The notes under the pieces: generated by a model
What the model saw: only the letters and a program-made list of their open reading frames with translations
What the model was told of the DNA's origin: nothing
Database searches by the model: none
Position numbers and translations under genes: made by a program
Shown here: positions 49,401 to 49,661 of the stretch, piece after piece
Numbering within the stretch: position 1 is the stretch's first letter
Layout: each line of letters begins with the position of its first letter
Assembly: GCA_017450275.1 (NCBI GenBank)
Contig: JAFSVD010000055.1
Span: forward strand, 1 to 49,661
Origin: Desulfovibrio sp.
GTDB taxonomy: Bacteria > Desulfobacterota > Desulfovibrionia > Desulfovibrionales > Desulfovibrionaceae
DNA length: 49,661 bases
Reading direction: 5' to 3'

Positions 49401-49661
49401 TTGAGTTCAATTTTGTGTGCAATTTAGCAGAGGTAAATGCTCCCTCTATTGTATAGCACTGGATAAATCCATATGGCGACAAGAAACTTAAAATACTTTC
49501 ATGAGTTATGCTGCAAACTCTCATTGTAGGAAAGATGTGTTCTCATTCCAATTGGGGCAAACCCCTTCTTACGATGTCCGCGCAATGTGCTCGTCTCATC
49601 AGCATAGACGAGAATACGCCCCTCAGCGAGGGCTCTCCGGCAAATATCCTTGTGGCGCCGC
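49400..49661 (-). pseudogene. IS630-like transposase fragment, frameshifted and cut by the window edge
   Basis: On the minus strand from 49660 a frame reads RRHKDICRRALAEGRILVYADETSTLRGHRKKG and FAPIGMRTHLSYN before TGA at 49499-49501. It fits the second catalytic block of IS630/Tc1-type DDE transposases (hydrophobic strand, DE, then KKGFAPIG for the usual WAPKG). Similarity continues in a second frame with ILSFLSPYGFIQCYTIEGAF (49524 to about 49400), so a frameshift has occurred. The N-terminal part lies outside the window. Confidence 0.6.

Overview
The window looks like chromosomal DNA of a Gram-negative, probably host-associated anaerobe. The best guess is a Desulfovibrionaceae-type (Desulfovibrio/Bilophila/Lawsonia-like) bacterium. 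This is an inference from gene content: an injectisome with a YscX/YscK/YscE/YscG-type gene set, sigma54 control with FhlA-like activators, DUF169, a lone phenylacetate-CoA ligase, and flavodoxin plus FMN dehydrogenase chemistry. Taxonomy was not tested. The left end (1-5.5 kb) and the right end (48.9-49.7 kb) are accessory-looking: AT-rich, repeat-bearing, with broken genes and transposase or IscB debris.

Layout. 1-3.2 kb: a 668-aa protein of unknown function (minus strand) between two copies of a diverged ~130-bp direct repeat. 3.2-4.5 kb: an AlbA_2/Schlafen-type regulator interrupted by a single in-frame TGA. 4.5-5.5 kb: AT-rich DNA with duplicated boxes and two similar hairpins. 5.5-13.3 kb: mostly housekeeping genes (FecCD permease, multicopper-laccase-fold YfiH protein, 5-formyl-THF cyclo-ligase, DUF169 protein, cupin, FMN-dependent dehydrogenase, phenylacetate-CoA ligase, DMT exporter). 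These are interrupted at 8.9-9.4 kb by the remains of an IscB element with a highly structured upstream RNA that looks like an omega/HEARO RNA. 13.4-19.4 kb: a hybrid histidine kinase with two receiver domains, a degenerate PAS-GGDEF-EAL protein, a small membrane protein, flavodoxin and a DJ-1/PfpI protein.

19.4-48.9 kb is a type III secretion (T3SS) island. It runs: needle gene sctF directly behind a sigma54 activator; an RsbU-like phosphatase divergent from it; an STAS / anti-sigma kinase / lytic transglycosylase operon; sctP and sctL; then, after an 860-bp regulatory gap, a plus-strand run with two small paralogous helical proteins, two SycD-like chaperones around the translocators SctE and SctB, a CesT-like chaperone, inner rod SctI, a YscX-like protein, an 875-aa unknown, an L,D-transpeptidase lipoprotein and sctU. 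A convergent minus-strand operon follows: sctC-sctD-yscE-like-yscG-like-sctJ-sctK-sctN-sctO-sctQ-sctR. The genes sctS, sctT, sctV and an SctW gatekeeper are not visible here and must lie elsewhere if the machine works.

The most interesting signal is regulatory. A near-consensus -24/-12 promoter lies at the start of the sigma54-activator/sctF operon, and a second lies in the 860-bp gap, where it would drive a ~110-nt transcript ending at a terminator. Both have upstream pairs of a shared motif (core CAWWWATGACGAA, copies 31-42 bp apart). The same paired motif occurs upstream of the 668-aa orphan at the left end, which predicts that this orphan is co-regulated with the T3SS and may be an effector. 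A Btr/Rsb-like partner-switching module is embedded in the same island.
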